NCBI RefSeq assembly: GCF_040438885.1 | Contig: NZ_CP159218.1 | Location: 2,232,001 to 2,296,000 of the forward strand | Length of the DNA: 64,000 nt | Direction of reading: 5' to 3' | Origin: Nakamurella sp. A5-74 | Lineage (GTDB): Bacteria; Actinomycetota; Actinomycetes; Mycobacteriales; Nakamurellaceae | Shown: positions 18,773 through 26,820 of the stretch, in pieces | Layout: the number at the start of each line of letters is the position of its first letter | Numbering within the stretch: position 1 is the stretch's first letter | Made by a program: the position numbers and the translations under genes | The notes under the pieces: generated by a model | What the model was told of the DNA's origin: nothing | Database searches by the model: none | The model's input: the letters and a program-made list of their open reading frames with translations, nothing else

Positions 18773-18925
18773 GTGTCATCCACACTTGCCGTCGTGTTCA
18801 TGGCGGAGACTAAGGGCTTCTCGGTCACTGGCCTCCCCGCGATCTTGATCATTCTAGCCATCATCGCGATCTTCGTCGGCATCGGCGTGTTTATTGGCAG
18901 AAGGGCGAAGCGTCGGAAGGGCTGA
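18773..18925 (+). CDS. Single-pass small membrane protein (50 aa)
   Basis: A GTG at 18773 follows AGGAGGAATGCCAAC, an excellent ribosome site, and opens a 50-codon frame. After about 20 residues (MAETKGFSVTG) comes one long hydrophobic helix (LPAILIILAIIAIFVGIGVFI), then a strongly basic tail GRRAKRRKG. This predicts an inner-membrane helix with its C-terminus in the cytoplasm. It is the first of three very small membrane genes between sites S3 and S4. I do not recognise the family. Confidence 0.6.
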   Translation: MSSTLAVVFMAETKGFSVTGLPAILIILAIIAIFVGIGVFIGRRAKRRKG

Positions 18926-19001
18926 CTCAACCCGCTAGCGATACGTCCTGCATTCAAATCCGCAGCCGCGAGCTACTCCGCTGCACCGAGAAGGGCCCGG
19001 C

Positions 19002-19274
19002 ATGATTCTCGAGCTGTTGGCGGTCCGTTCGAGTGGCGGAGGTGACGGAAACGGCTCCCCGTGGCTAGTTTTCATCGTCGCACCGCTGTTCATTATTCTG
19101 GGAATAGCACTTGCGATCAAGCCAGAACTCCAATGGAAGATGAACCGCTGGGCCTATAAAAACCCTAAAGCGATGGAACCTAGTGCCAAAGGTCTTGTTG
19201 TGACCAGGGTATCGGGAGCAGGCATGGTTATCGTTGCCACTATCGCGATCATCGTCGCCGCGACCCAAGGGTGA
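19002..19274 (+). CDS. Small two-helix membrane protein (DUF6199-like)
   Basis: The protein has 90 residues: a Gly-rich polar start, a helix (WLVFIVAPLFIILGIALAI), a polar hairpin KPELQWKMNRWAYKNPKAME, PSAKGLVVTRVSGAG, and a second helix (MVIVATIAIIVAATQ). The KPEL-W-x-x-x-RW-x-YKNP-x-A-x-EPS arrangement matches small proteins annotated DUF6199 in actinobacteria and firmicutes, whose role is unknown. AGAAGGG precedes the ATG. It follows the 50-residue membrane gene by 76 bases. Confidence 0.7.
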   Translation: MILELLAVRSSGGGDGNGSPWLVFIVAPLFIILGIALAIKPELQWKMNRWAYKNPKAMEPSAKGLVVTRVSGAGMVIVATIAIIVAATQG

Positions 19275-19382
19275 CCCGCAACGTGTACTGGTTCCCACGC
19301 AGTCGTTGCATCTCGGCCGTGGTCGTCGTTTGACTCACTGGCAGAGCTCATCAAACAACACACTCCAAACGGAAGGTTTCGC

Positions 19383-19514
19383 ATGAACGAACTTCTGAGT
19401 TATGCAGCTGCACCGCGGACTGCGGTCAGCTTTCCGGTGTGGCTGATCTTCCTCGCAGTTTTCATCGTTATTGTGGTTCTGGTTCTCCTGCGATGGCGCA
19501 AGAAGATGAAATAA
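19383..19514 (+). CDS. Single-pass microprotein (43 aa)
   Basis: The ATG at 19383 follows GGAAGGTTTCGC, a good ribosome site. The 43 codons encode MNELLSYAAAPRTAVSFPVW, one hydrophobic helix (LIFLAVFIVIVVLVLL) and the basic end RWRKKMK before TAA. The layout of one helix and a basic cytoplasmic tail is like that of the 50-residue protein upstream, suggesting related membrane-active microproteins. No family is recognised. Confidence 0.55.
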   Translation: MNELLSYAAAPRTAVSFPVWLIFLAVFIVIVVLVLLRWRKKMK

Positions 19515-19629
19515 CGGTCATGGTTCCGCCCGTCTTCATAGTGTGCAGGTCGTTATTCGTTTTGTGCGAAAGGTCAGCGGCCGGCGGTGCCGCTCCGCAG
19601 AACACGTCGACCTGAGCTGGATCGAGACA

Positions 19630-19657
19630 GTCTCAACTGACGTTCCCTCGCCGAGAC
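19630..19657 (+). repeat. 28-bp palindromic site S4
   Basis: The left half is GTCTCAACTGACGT and the right half is TCCCTCGCCGAGAC, with centre TT. It is more diverged than S1–S3 but has the same length, GTCTC/GAGAC ends and orientation. A further lone half-site, GTCTCAG, is at 19702. Confidence 0.6.
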
Positions 19658-19726
19658 CGCGCCGGGCCAACAGCGACGCTGGCGAGCCCCTGATCAGCGC
19701 AGTCTCAGATGAGTGGTCCGGGGCTT

Positions 19727-19754
19727 GTCTCAGTGAGGGGTGCCTATCTGAGAC
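19727..19754 (+). repeat. 28-bp palindromic site S5
   Basis: The left half is GTCTCAGTGAGGGG and the right half is TGCCTATCTGAGAC. It is the most symmetrical copy at its ends (GTCTCAG/CTGAGAC), with centre GT. It overlaps the 3' end of the resolvase remnant. S4, the half-site at 19702 and S5 together span about 125 bp, similar in extent to a three-subsite res locus. Confidence 0.65.
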
Positions 19755-20050
19755 GGGTCGTCAGGGGCGGGGAGTGCTGGTCGAGGTGGCGATAGATGGT
19801 GGGTCGGGTGACGGAGAAGTCGGCTGCGATCTGGGTGACGGTATGGTGGCGCCGGCCTCTTCCTCGATCTGGCCGTAGATTGTCTGGCCATTCGAGTCTG
19901 CCGGGCGCCGAGCTTGGGTTTCTGGCCGCCGGTGGTGCCGCGTGCTCGGGCGGTCGCGTGGCCATCTCGGGTGCAGCCCGTGTGATGAGCGGGGGAGTGC
20001 GGGTCGAGCGGATCTGCGTGTGCGCGGGGTTGGTTCTCTGACGGTGAAGA
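19755..20050 (-). pseudogene. Frameshifted C-terminal remnant of a serine resolvase/invertase
   Basis: Read across two or three frames, the minus strand gives RARGTTGGQKPKLGARQ, then IYGQIEEEAG, then HTVTQIAADFSVTRPTIYRHL. This is the linker and Hin-type helix-turn-helix of a small serine recombinase. The catalytic N-terminal domain is absent, because the thymidine kinase stop codon lies immediately upstream at 20059. Its 3' end runs into the 28-bp site S5. As it stands it can produce no active enzyme. Confidence 0.7.
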
Positions 20051-20058
20051 GGTGGGTG

Positions 20059-20694
20059 TCAGGTGTCGATGAGGGGGATGGTGGCGTCTCCTGAGGATGG
20101 TCCGAGGTCGCCGGTGCGGTAGTGCTGTCGGCACAGCACCTGGTAGTGCACCTGCGTCGTTCCGGCGGCTGTGACTGTGTCGGCCACGACGACCTGTTCA
20201 CCTGCCCTGGCGACCTGTCCGTCGATGATGCGGGAGTTGAACCGGCCGGGGCGGCCGCACCAGCAGAGCACCTCGACTTGCAGGGGTGTTGCTTCGTCGG
20301 CGAGTTCGAACAGGCGTCGGGATCCGGGGAACATGCGGCCGAGGAAGTCGGTGGCGATGCCGAAGGCGTAGACGTCGATCTGGGTGTCGTCGACGAGTTG
20401 GGCCATCTGTTCGATCTGTTGCTCGGTGAAGAACTGGGCTTCGTCGACGATCAGGTAGTCCACGCGTGTCCCGTCGGCCCATGACTGCCGGACGAGGTCT
20501 CCCAGGTTGGTGCCTTCCGCGACCTCGACTGCTGCTTTGGTGACCCCGATGCGGGAGCTGATGCGCGGCTCGTGGGATCGGTCCATCTTGGTGAGCAGTA
20601 GACCGTGTTGTCCTCGGCGTGATCTGTTGTAGTCCAGTTGGAGCGCAAGAAGTGACTTGCCGCAGTCCATCGGGCCGTAGAAGAACTTGAGCAT
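20059..20694 (-). CDS. tdk: Thymidine kinase, type II (island-borne, intact)
   Basis: This enzyme phosphorylates thymidine with ATP in the pyrimidine salvage pathway. The ATG at 20694 follows CCGGAGGG and gives 211 residues, normal for type II enzymes; a longer frame begins at 20763. The P-loop is GPMDCGKS at residues 7–14. The Walker B/catalytic motif is DEAQFF, and the zinc Cys pairs are CWCG and CRQHY. The lasso-type C-terminal half is complete. Compared with the chromosomal remnants at 4678–4758 and 20979–21128, the protein is near identical but many codons differ synonymously, so this is a diverged copy and not a recent duplication. It probably compensates for loss of the native gene. 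Confidence 0.92.
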   Translation of the reverse strand: MLKFFYGPMDCGKSLLALQLDYNRSRRGQHGLLLTKMDRSHEPRISSRIGVTKAAVEVAEGTNLGDLVRQSWADGTRVDYLIVDEAQFFTEQQIEQMAQLVDDTQIDVYAFGIATDFLGRMFPGSRRLFELADEATPLQVEVLCWCGRPGRFNSRIIDGQVARAGEQVVVADTVTAAGTTQVHYQVLCRQHYRTGDLGPSSGDATIPLIDT

Positions 20695-20978
20695 CCCGGA
20701 CCCTCCGGGAAAGCGGTGATGACCGGTCGTCTGCTCGGTGTGCTCGGCTTGGGGCTGCGTCACCGTTCGGCCGCTTCCCGGGAGTGAGTGCCAGGCGAAA
20801 ATCGCATCTCCTGGTCTAGATTCTCAGGCATGCAACAGACCGGTGGTGGGATGCGCCCGGGTGAGACCTGTGGCGATACTGGCGAGATCGGGCCGGGCTG
20901 TGGTTGAGCAAGGGCCTGGGGCCTCCACCGCTGTGAAAAGGATTTCACGCCGTTTGCGCAGGTCACCGTGCTGGCACC

Positions 20979-21128
20979 CCACTCGGAGCGGCTGTAATCC
21001 AGCTGCAGCGCAAGGAGGGACTTACCGCAGTCCATCGGGCCGTAGAAGAACTTGAGGACTGCTGATGCGCCCAGCGAGCGGCGGTGGCCGGCGGCCGGAA
21101 CGGCGTCGACGCCGAGGAGGTCCGTCAC
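20979..21128 (-). pseudogene. 5' remnant of the native thymidine kinase gene
   Basis: The GTG at 21128 overlaps the stop of the glycerophosphodiesterase gene (GTGA). About 50 codons follow, including KFFYGPMDCGKSLLALQLDY, the P-loop segment of thymidine kinase. After SRS the similarity ends and unrelated sequence begins. The translational coupling to the upstream gene shows that this was the original chromosomal locus. The matching 3' end is at 4678–4758, about 16 kb away and beside rbpA. Confidence 0.8.
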
Positions 21129-21892
21129 CGCCAGAGCCCTCGCTCCCGGTAGACCGACCTGAGCACGTCAGGTCGGTCGGTGATGATGCCGTCCACACCC
21201 AGATCGAGCAGGCGCCGCATCTCGGTGGCCTCGTTGACCGTCCATACGTGCACCTCGATGGAGCGGGTGTGAGCGGCCTCGATGAAGCGGCGGGTGACCA
21301 ACGGGACTCCGCGGGCGCTGACCGGCACCTGAGCCGCCACCACGCCGGCCTCCGGTAGCCGAGCACGGTCGAACAGTCGCGGCGCACGCAGCAGCCGCAG
21401 CACCTCGGACGGGGCCAGCGAGGTCGCGACCGCGGGTCCCAGGATGCTGCGCAGGCTGGTGAGTCGTCTGCCGGAGAACGAACCGATGCAGACCCGGTCG
21501 TGGGCGCCGGTGGCCAGCAGTGCATCCAGCAGCGGACCGGTCACGGCATCGGACTTGGGATCGACATTGAGGTAGGTGTCCGGGAATGCCTCGAGCACCT
21601 CGACGAGTGTCGGGATGTGTTCGCGGCCACCGATCAGGATGTCGGACAGCTGGGCGAGGGTGTGAGCGGCAATCGCTCCACGCCCGGTGGTGACGCGGTC
21701 GAGCCGCACGTCGTGGAACGCCACCGCAACACCGTCGGCGGTGGCGTGGACATCGGTCTCGAGGTAGTGGAATCCTTCGTCGACCGCGCGCCTGAAGGCG
21801 GCCATGCTGTTCTCCAGACCCGCCATCTCGCCGAGGTGCCACCCCCGGTGCGCCAGCCCCCGGGGGGCCGCCGGGTCGAGGTAGCGGGTCAT
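21125..21892 (-). CDS. Glycerophosphodiester phosphodiesterase
   Basis: This enzyme cleaves glycerophosphodiesters to glycerol-3-phosphate and an alcohol. The 255-residue single-domain protein has the GDPD catalytic elements: AHRG with the catalytic His-Arg near residue 15, LETDVHATADG with the metal-binding Glu and Asp, and FHDVRLDR with the second His. Later motifs are LNVDPKSD, VWTVNE and ITDRPD, as in the family. There is no signal peptide, so it is cytoplasmic. Its stop overlaps the start of the native thymidine kinase remnant, so the two formed an operon. Confidence 0.93.
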   Translation of the reverse strand: MTRYLDPAAPRGLAHRGWHLGEMAGLENSMAAFRRAVDEGFHYLETDVHATADGVAVAFHDVRLDRVTTGRGAIAAHTLAQLSDILIGGREHIPTLVEVLEAFPDTYLNVDPKSDAVTGPLLDALLATGAHDRVCIGSFSGRRLTSLRSILGPAVATSLAPSEVLRLLRAPRLFDRARLPEAGVVAAQVPVSARGVPLVTRRFIEAAHTRSIEVHVWTVNEATEMRRLLDLGVDGIITDRPDVLRSVYRERGLWR

Positions 21893-21933
21893 CGGGTGAG
21901 TCTTTCACTTCTCCGACCCCGCGAGGTCCTACG

Positions 21934-22341
21934 GTGGCTGTCATGGTGCGCAGCGCTTCCCGGACCGGACCTGCCGGGCCCGATCTCGAGCAGACCTCTA
22001 CGGTGTCGACGATCCGACGCCAGGGTCCGCAACGGTGCCTGTGGTGCGGTCGCGAGGTGGCCGCCGGCAGCAGCGTCGGCAGGCGGCGGCGCTACTGCGG
22101 GCAGTCCTGTCGGCAACGCGCCTACGAGAACCGGTCCGCAATGCAGCGCACGGGCATCCCCGAGGATGCGGTGATGTTGAGCGCCGATGAGCGGGACTCG
22201 TTGAGCGACAGGCTGTTCCAGGTGCGGTGCGCCGCTGAGGACGTAGCTACAGCGCTGGCCGAGCGGGCAGGTCCGGATGAGCTGTCGGCTCTGGTCGAGG
22301 TTCTGCTGACCGCTGCCAGGGAAGCCGAGGTCTTGCGCTGA
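21934..22341 (+). CDS. Small zinc-finger protein of unknown role
   Basis: The protein has up to 135 residues (GTG at 21934, or 132 from the ATG at 21943). A zinc-binding module, CLWCGREV then YCGQSCRQRAYENR, has four Cys and a basic helix, a pattern seen in short actinobacterial proteins that start with CxxCG and end with CRQRAYR. The C-terminal half is helical (SDRLFQVRCAAEDVATALAE). It could bind DNA or RNA. It is divergent from the GDPD gene and convergent with the broken MFS gene. Confidence 0.75.
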   Translation: MAVMVRSASRTGPAGPDLEQTSTVSTIRRQGPQRCLWCGREVAAGSSVGRRRRYCGQSCRQRAYENRSAMQRTGIPEDAVMLSADERDSLSDRLFQVRCAAEDVATALAERAGPDELSALVEVLLTAAREAEVLR

Positions 22342-23745
22342 ACCTCGGCCCCGCCTGCTCGCACTGCGGCGGCGCCACCCGGTCGGTATCGGGGGGTGTC
22401 GCGAGTGCGTCGGTGGTGGGACCGGCGGGCACAGGGTCTGCGGCCGCCGCGCGGGCGGGCTCGGCGGCGCGATCGCCCGTCGGAGCGGTGTCCCGAACTC
22501 CGACTTGTGCCAACCCGCGAAACACCGGAACGACCACCGGCGTCAGGGCGAGTGCGGTGTAGCCGACAGCGCAGACCAGCAGCGTCGCGGTGACGCCGAT
22601 GAGACTGAGCAGGACCCCACCGAGCAGTGGTCCGACCGCGACCCGACCCATGCCGTGGCGCGGATCGTGCCCAGTACGCGAGCCAGCAGAGGGACCGGGA
22701 TGCGTTCGTAGTAGACCGCGCCCAGCACCGGGTTCACCATTCCCAGCGCCACGCCGCCGAGCAGAACGATGGCTCCCACCACCAACGGCATCCCGGACAG
22801 CGCCGGAGCCAGGAACATCGGCGGGCCCCCGACGAGAAACCCGATGACGAACATCCGGAAGCGCGGCAACCGCGATCCCCAGGTCGCGGTGATGATGCTC
22901 CCGGCGACCTGACCCAGACCGAGCGCGGCGAAGATGACTCCGAGGGCGCCGGCAGCCACCCCCCGGTCCAGCGACCACGCCTGCAGCAGGACGCCGCTCA
23001 ACGCCGCGGCGAACAGATTGGTGCTCGCGCTGACGAGCACCAACGCTCGGACGAGACGGTCCCCACCGATGAACGCGAAGCCGGCTCGCAGTCGAGTGCG
23101 ATAGTTCTCCCCGTCGTCGGCGCGGCCGCGGGTGCCGGAAGAGTCGCGGACACCGATCGAGCGGATCGAGGCGAACATCGCGGCGGCCGCGAGGAAGCTG
23201 ATGCCGTCCCCGAGGATCACCACGGACGGACTGGCAACCGTCAGCAGCAGTCCACCGAGCAGGCCGCCCACGACCAGAGCAGCTCGTTGGGCGGTGTTGT
23301 TCCAACCGGACGCCCTGGACATCGTCACCGCGCCGGCAGCAGCCAGCACCGGGACGAGGGCACCGCTCCCGAGGTCGGCGAGCCCCCGCGCGAGGCCGGC
23401 GAGCGCCAACAGCACGCACAGCACCCAGAGCTGGGGAACGGCGCCGAGGAACAGCCAGGGGACCAGGCACACGACCGCACCGGCGACCGCGTTGCCGACC
23501 GTCGAGACCCGGCGGAATCCGAGCCGATCGGCCCAGGGCCCGCCGAAGAACTGCGCCAACAGGTAGGGCGCGAGCTCGAAGAACGCGACCACACCCGCGT
23601 CCCGGCCGCTGCCGGTCACACCCAGCACGAGCAACGGGACGGCGATGGCCGTCATCGCGGTACCCGTGACCGACACGAATGAGGCAGCCACAGCGGTCCC
23701 CAGCGGCAGAGCCGTGCGGGAAACATTCTTGGTAATGCTGTCCAT
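22247..23745 (-). pseudogene. MFS exporter with a frameshift near its 3' end
   Basis: The ATG at 23745 has GGGAGGG upstream. It begins a major facilitator protein with about ten visible helices and the GPWADRLGFRRV loop between helices 2 and 3. It resembles MFS_3-type drug or siderophore exporters. At about 22655 the homology moves to another frame: RVLGTIRATA in the first frame is continued by MGRVAVGPLLGGVLL and the last helices in the second. The second frame ends at 22247 after a Pro/Ala-rich tail of about 90 residues. A single-base deletion or a sequencing error would explain it. If real, the product lacks its last two helices. Confidence 0.75.
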
Positions 23746-23931
23746 GCCGCGCCCTCCCGCCGGGATCATCGTAGGGTCGTCGGACCCGTTCGGCGTGCGG
23801 CGACCGGCCTGTTCACCCGGATCTCCAAAGGTATGCCCCGTCGGCCCCCCATCCGTGGGTCCGACCGTACGTTCAGTCACCGACACCCGCCACCCGGACG
23901 GTGCACCGTCCGATTTCGCGGAGGAAGCCCG

Positions 23932-24957
23932 TCACTCCGAGTGACTCCACTCGAGGAGGGAGTCCATCGGCCAGGTGGTCACGATGCGCTCCGGGGTGAC
24001 GCCGTGCTGGACCGCGCGGTCGGCGCCGTAGTTCAGGAACTCCAGCTGTCCGGGGGCGTGCGAGTCGGTGTCGATCGAGAACAGGCAGCCCAGCTCGACG
24101 GCGCGGGTGAGCAGATCGTCCGGCGGATCCTGGCGCTCCGGACGGCAATTGATCTCCACGGCCGTACCGGACTCCGTGCAGGCGGTGAACACCGCGTCCG
24201 CATCGAACTCCGACTGCGGTCGGATCACCCGGGGACCGAGCGCCATCGGCTCGACCCGGCGCCCGGTGCAGTGGCCGAGGACATCCACCAGCGGGTTGCT
24301 GACGGCAGCGATCATCCGTCGCGTCATGGCCCGGGACTCCATCCGCAGCTTGCTGTGCACCGATGCGACAACGACATCGAGGCGGGCCAGCAGATCGTCG
24401 TCCTGGTCGACGGTGCCGTCGATGTTGATGTCGACCTCGATCCCGGTCAGGATCCGGAACGGGGCGAAGTGTTCGTTCAGCGCTGCGATCTCGTCGAGCT
24501 GCGCTTCCAGGCGGTCGCGGGTGAGCCCGTGGGCGACGGTGAGCCTGGGGGAGTGGTCGGTGATCACCAGGAACTCGTGCCCGAGGGCCCGCGCCGACGA
24601 GGCCATGGTGGCGATGTCGGCGCCGCCGTCACTGGCGACGGTGTGGCTGTGGCAGTCGCCGCGCAGCTGCTGCCTGAGCTCGGCGCCATCGCCGAGCGGC
24701 ACCCGGGTCTGCTCCTCGAGTTCGACGATCCGGTCCGGCACCCGGCCGGCGGCGGCCTGCTCGATGACGCTGGCCGTGCTGGGCCCGATCCCGGGGACGT
24801 AGGTGATGGTCCGGTTGTCGATCCTGGTCCGCAGTTCCTGCGGATCCAACGCCTCCAGCGCCGTGGCCGCCTTGAGAAACGCCTCGGAGCGTCGGGAGTC
24901 GAGTCGCCCCCGGTCCATCAGGTACGACACCCGGCGGAGCGCTTCGATCGGATCCAT
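23932..24957 (-). CDS. PHP-domain phosphoesterase with N-terminal helix-hairpin-helix
   Basis: The 341-residue protein is related to the non-polymerase part of bacterial PolX and to YcdX-like PHP proteins. The N-terminal 95 residues have a pol-beta-like helical region with a HhH motif (TYVPGIGPSTASVIEQ). The PHP metal-binding motifs follow in order: DCHSHTVASDGG, ITDHSPRL, GIEVDI, ASVHS, DVLGHCTGR, EINCRPER and SIDTDSHAP. All expected His and Asp ligands are present, so it is probably an active metal-dependent phosphatase or nuclease, perhaps in DNA repair. It is divergent from soxR; the SoxR box lies between them. Confidence 0.88.
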   Translation of the reverse strand: MDPIEALRRVSYLMDRGRLDSRRSEAFLKAATALEALDPQELRTRIDNRTITYVPGIGPSTASVIEQAAAGRVPDRIVELEEQTRVPLGDGAELRQQLRGDCHSHTVASDGGADIATMASSARALGHEFLVITDHSPRLTVAHGLTRDRLEAQLDEIAALNEHFAPFRILTGIEVDINIDGTVDQDDDLLARLDVVVASVHSKLRMESRAMTRRMIAAVSNPLVDVLGHCTGRRVEPMALGPRVIRPQSEFDADAVFTACTESGTAVEINCRPERQDPPDDLLTRAVELGCLFSIDTDSHAPGQLEFLNYGADRAVQHGVTPERIVTTWPMDSLLEWSHSE

Positions 24958-24989
24958 GGACAGATCCTAGCGAGCCGCCCACCCGCGTC

Positions 24990-25007
24990 GTTCAAGTCGA
25001 CTTGAAC
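24990..25007. promoter_or_regulatory. SoxR box overlapping the soxR promoter
   Basis: GTTCAAGTCGACTTGAAC is a perfect 18-bp palindrome with the CAAG-N4-CTTG core of SoxR operators. TATGCT follows at 25008–25013 and can serve as -10. The ATG of soxR is at 25020, six bases after it, so the transcript is probably leaderless and autoregulated. Confidence 0.8.
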
Positions 25008-25019
25008 TATGCTGCTGCG

Positions 25020-25481
25020 ATGGAATCGTCCTTGACGATGGGCGAGGTGTCGAGCCGCAGCGGGCACGCACCTTCTGCGCTCCGGTTCTACGAGAGCCGG
25101 GGGTTGATCGAGGCCGATCGGACCTCCGGAGGTCAACGGCGTTACCGCCGGGATGTGCTGCGCCGCTTGGCGTTCATCCGTGCTGCCCGTCATGTGGGTC
25201 TGACGCTCGGGGAGATCGGGGTCGAGTTGGGGCGCCTACCCGGCGGACGTCCGCCGAGCGCGCAGGACTGGGCGCAGATCTCGCGGAGTTGGTCCGCCAG
25301 GATCGACGAGCAGATCGTCGCGCTGCAATCGCTGCGGGAACGGCTCACCTCGTGCATCGGTTGCGGCTGCCTGTCGCTCAAGGCGTGTGTGCTGTCCAAC
25401 CCCGACGACGCGCTGGCACGGACCCCGGGAGCTAACGGCGCGATCCTGCTCCCGGCCCTGCTGCGGGCGCCGACAGACTGA
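25020..25481 (+). CDS. soxR: Redox-sensitive MerR-family activator SoxR
   Basis: SoxR senses redox-cycling compounds or superoxide through a [2Fe-2S] cluster and activates promoters with long spacers. The protein has 153 residues. The N-terminal MerR HTH contains SALRFYESRGLIEADRTSGGQRRY, then a dimerisation helix, then the cluster motif CIGCGCLSLKAC with Cys112, 115, 117 and 123, complete in spacing. I choose the ATG at 25020; an in-frame TTG at 25002 lies inside the operator. A SoxR box precedes the gene. In actinobacteria SoxR usually controls a few oxidoreductase genes; no such gene adjoins it here. Confidence 0.95.
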   Translation: MESSLTMGEVSSRSGHAPSALRFYESRGLIEADRTSGGQRRYRRDVLRRLAFIRAARHVGLTLGEIGVELGRLPGGRPPSAQDWAQISRSWSARIDEQIVALQSLRERLTSCIGCGCLSLKACVLSNPDDALARTPGANGAILLPALLRAPTD

Positions 25482-25575
25482 GCGGGCCGTTCGACACAGG
25501 ACGGGATCTCGACTCCTGCGTCGCTCGATGAGCGAGAACTCCGGTGATCGAGTGCCCTGTGTCTACCTCTGGTTG

Positions 25576-26820
25576 TCAGGCGGCTTGTTGTTGGGTGAGT
25601 TTCTGTAGCGCGCCGTGCTTTGTGGGGTTGTAGGCCTCGTGGTTTTGCCAGCATCGCCAGATCACTTTGGTCCAGGCTCGGGCGAGGACGCGGATGGCGT
25701 GTGGGTGGTCGTGGCCGCGGGCGATGGCCCGGCGGTAGGTGTCTTCGGCCCAGGGATTGGCGTGGCGGGATCCGTCGGCGAAGTCGCACAGTGCGTCGCG
25801 TAGTTCGCGGTTGCAGGCGAATCGGAAGCTGATGGTGGTGACTTTCCCGGATTGGCGGGTCGATGGGACGACGCCGGCGAGGGCGGCCAATGCGTCGGGG
25901 GTGGGGAAGCGGCCGCGGGCGTCGCCGATCTCGCCGATCAGGCGGGCGATGCGCAGTGTCTTCACTCGTGGGAGGGACGCGAAGACCGCGGTGTCGGGGT
26001 GCAGGGTGAGCTGTTGGGCGAGGTCGGTTTCGAGGGCGGCGATCTGGGTGATCAGCGCTTGCAGGATCGCGACGTAGGCGCGGGTCGTGGCGGCATGGGT
26101 GGCGGCTTGCGGTCCGGTGACACCGCGGGCCGCGGTGGTGAGGCGCTCGTGCAGTACTGCGACATCGGTGCCGCCGCTGTAGGACATGTGTTTCAGCCAG
26201 CTCGCGAGGCGTCGTTCGGTGAGCTTGTCCGCGTCGGTTTGGGTCGTGAACTTGGTGAGGAACTGCAGGCTGATCGGTGAGTCCAGCTTGCTGAAAAGAC
26301 CTGCGGCGCCGGGAAACACGAGGTGCAGGTGCGCGGCGAGTTGGTTGCACACCGCGATGCGGTGCGCGACGAGGTTGCGGCGGGCACGGGTCGTGGTGCG
26401 CATCGCGCCGGTCGCTGCGCTGTCCCGCTGCAGGGGTGTGAGCCTGGCCCGGTCGGTGCGGATCGTGTCGGCCAACACGAACGCGTCGTACCGGTCGTCC
26501 TTGTTCCCGGCGGAGCGGTAGCGGGAACGCAGGTTCTTCACCTGCGACGGCGGGATCACCAGCACCGTCAGTTCAGCTTGCAGCAGCGCTTCGACCACTG
26601 GTCCGTCACCTCGTTCGATACCGACCTCTTCCACGCCGGCGGCGAGCAGGACTTTGATCAGCTTCCGCAGGCCGGGGGCATCGTGGGTGATCACCACCTG
26701 GTCGATCGCGGTGCCGGCCTCATCGATGATGCACACCGCGTGGTCGGTGCTGGACCAGTCGATCCCGGCCCATCGGCGGTCCTGGACCCCTTCGGTCGAG
26801 GGATGCGAAGTGGTAGTCAT
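25576..26820 (-). CDS. IS110-family transposase (DEDD recombinase)
   Basis: The 414-residue protein has an N-terminal RuvC-like DEDD domain: GIDWSSTDHAV (Asp), EVGIERGDG (Glu), and NKDDRYDAFVLADTIR (Asp pair). The C-terminal Transposase_20 domain reads LPRVKTLRIARLIGEIGD then LAALAGVVPSTRQSGK, where the family's active Ser is expected. IS110 enzymes act with a structured bridge RNA from the element's non-coding end. The ATG at 26820 is chosen because the deduced protein then begins directly before the RuvC fold. No frameshift is seen. Confidence 0.92.
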   Translation of the reverse strand: MTTTSHPSTEGVQDRRWAGIDWSSTDHAVCIIDEAGTAIDQVVITHDAPGLRKLIKVLLAAGVEEVGIERGDGPVVEALLQAELTVLVIPPSQVKNLRSRYRSAGNKDDRYDAFVLADTIRTDRARLTPLQRDSAATGAMRTTTRARRNLVAHRIAVCNQLAAHLHLVFPGAAGLFSKLDSPISLQFLTKFTTQTDADKLTERRLASWLKHMSYSGGTDVAVLHERLTTAARGVTGPQAATHAATTRAYVAILQALITQIAALETDLAQQLTLHPDTAVFASLPRVKTLRIARLIGEIGDARGRFPTPDALAALAGVVPSTRQSGKVTTISFRFACNRELRDALCDFADGSRHANPWAEDTYRRAIARGHDHPHAIRVLARAWTKVIWRCWQNHEAYNPTKHGALQKLTQQQAA

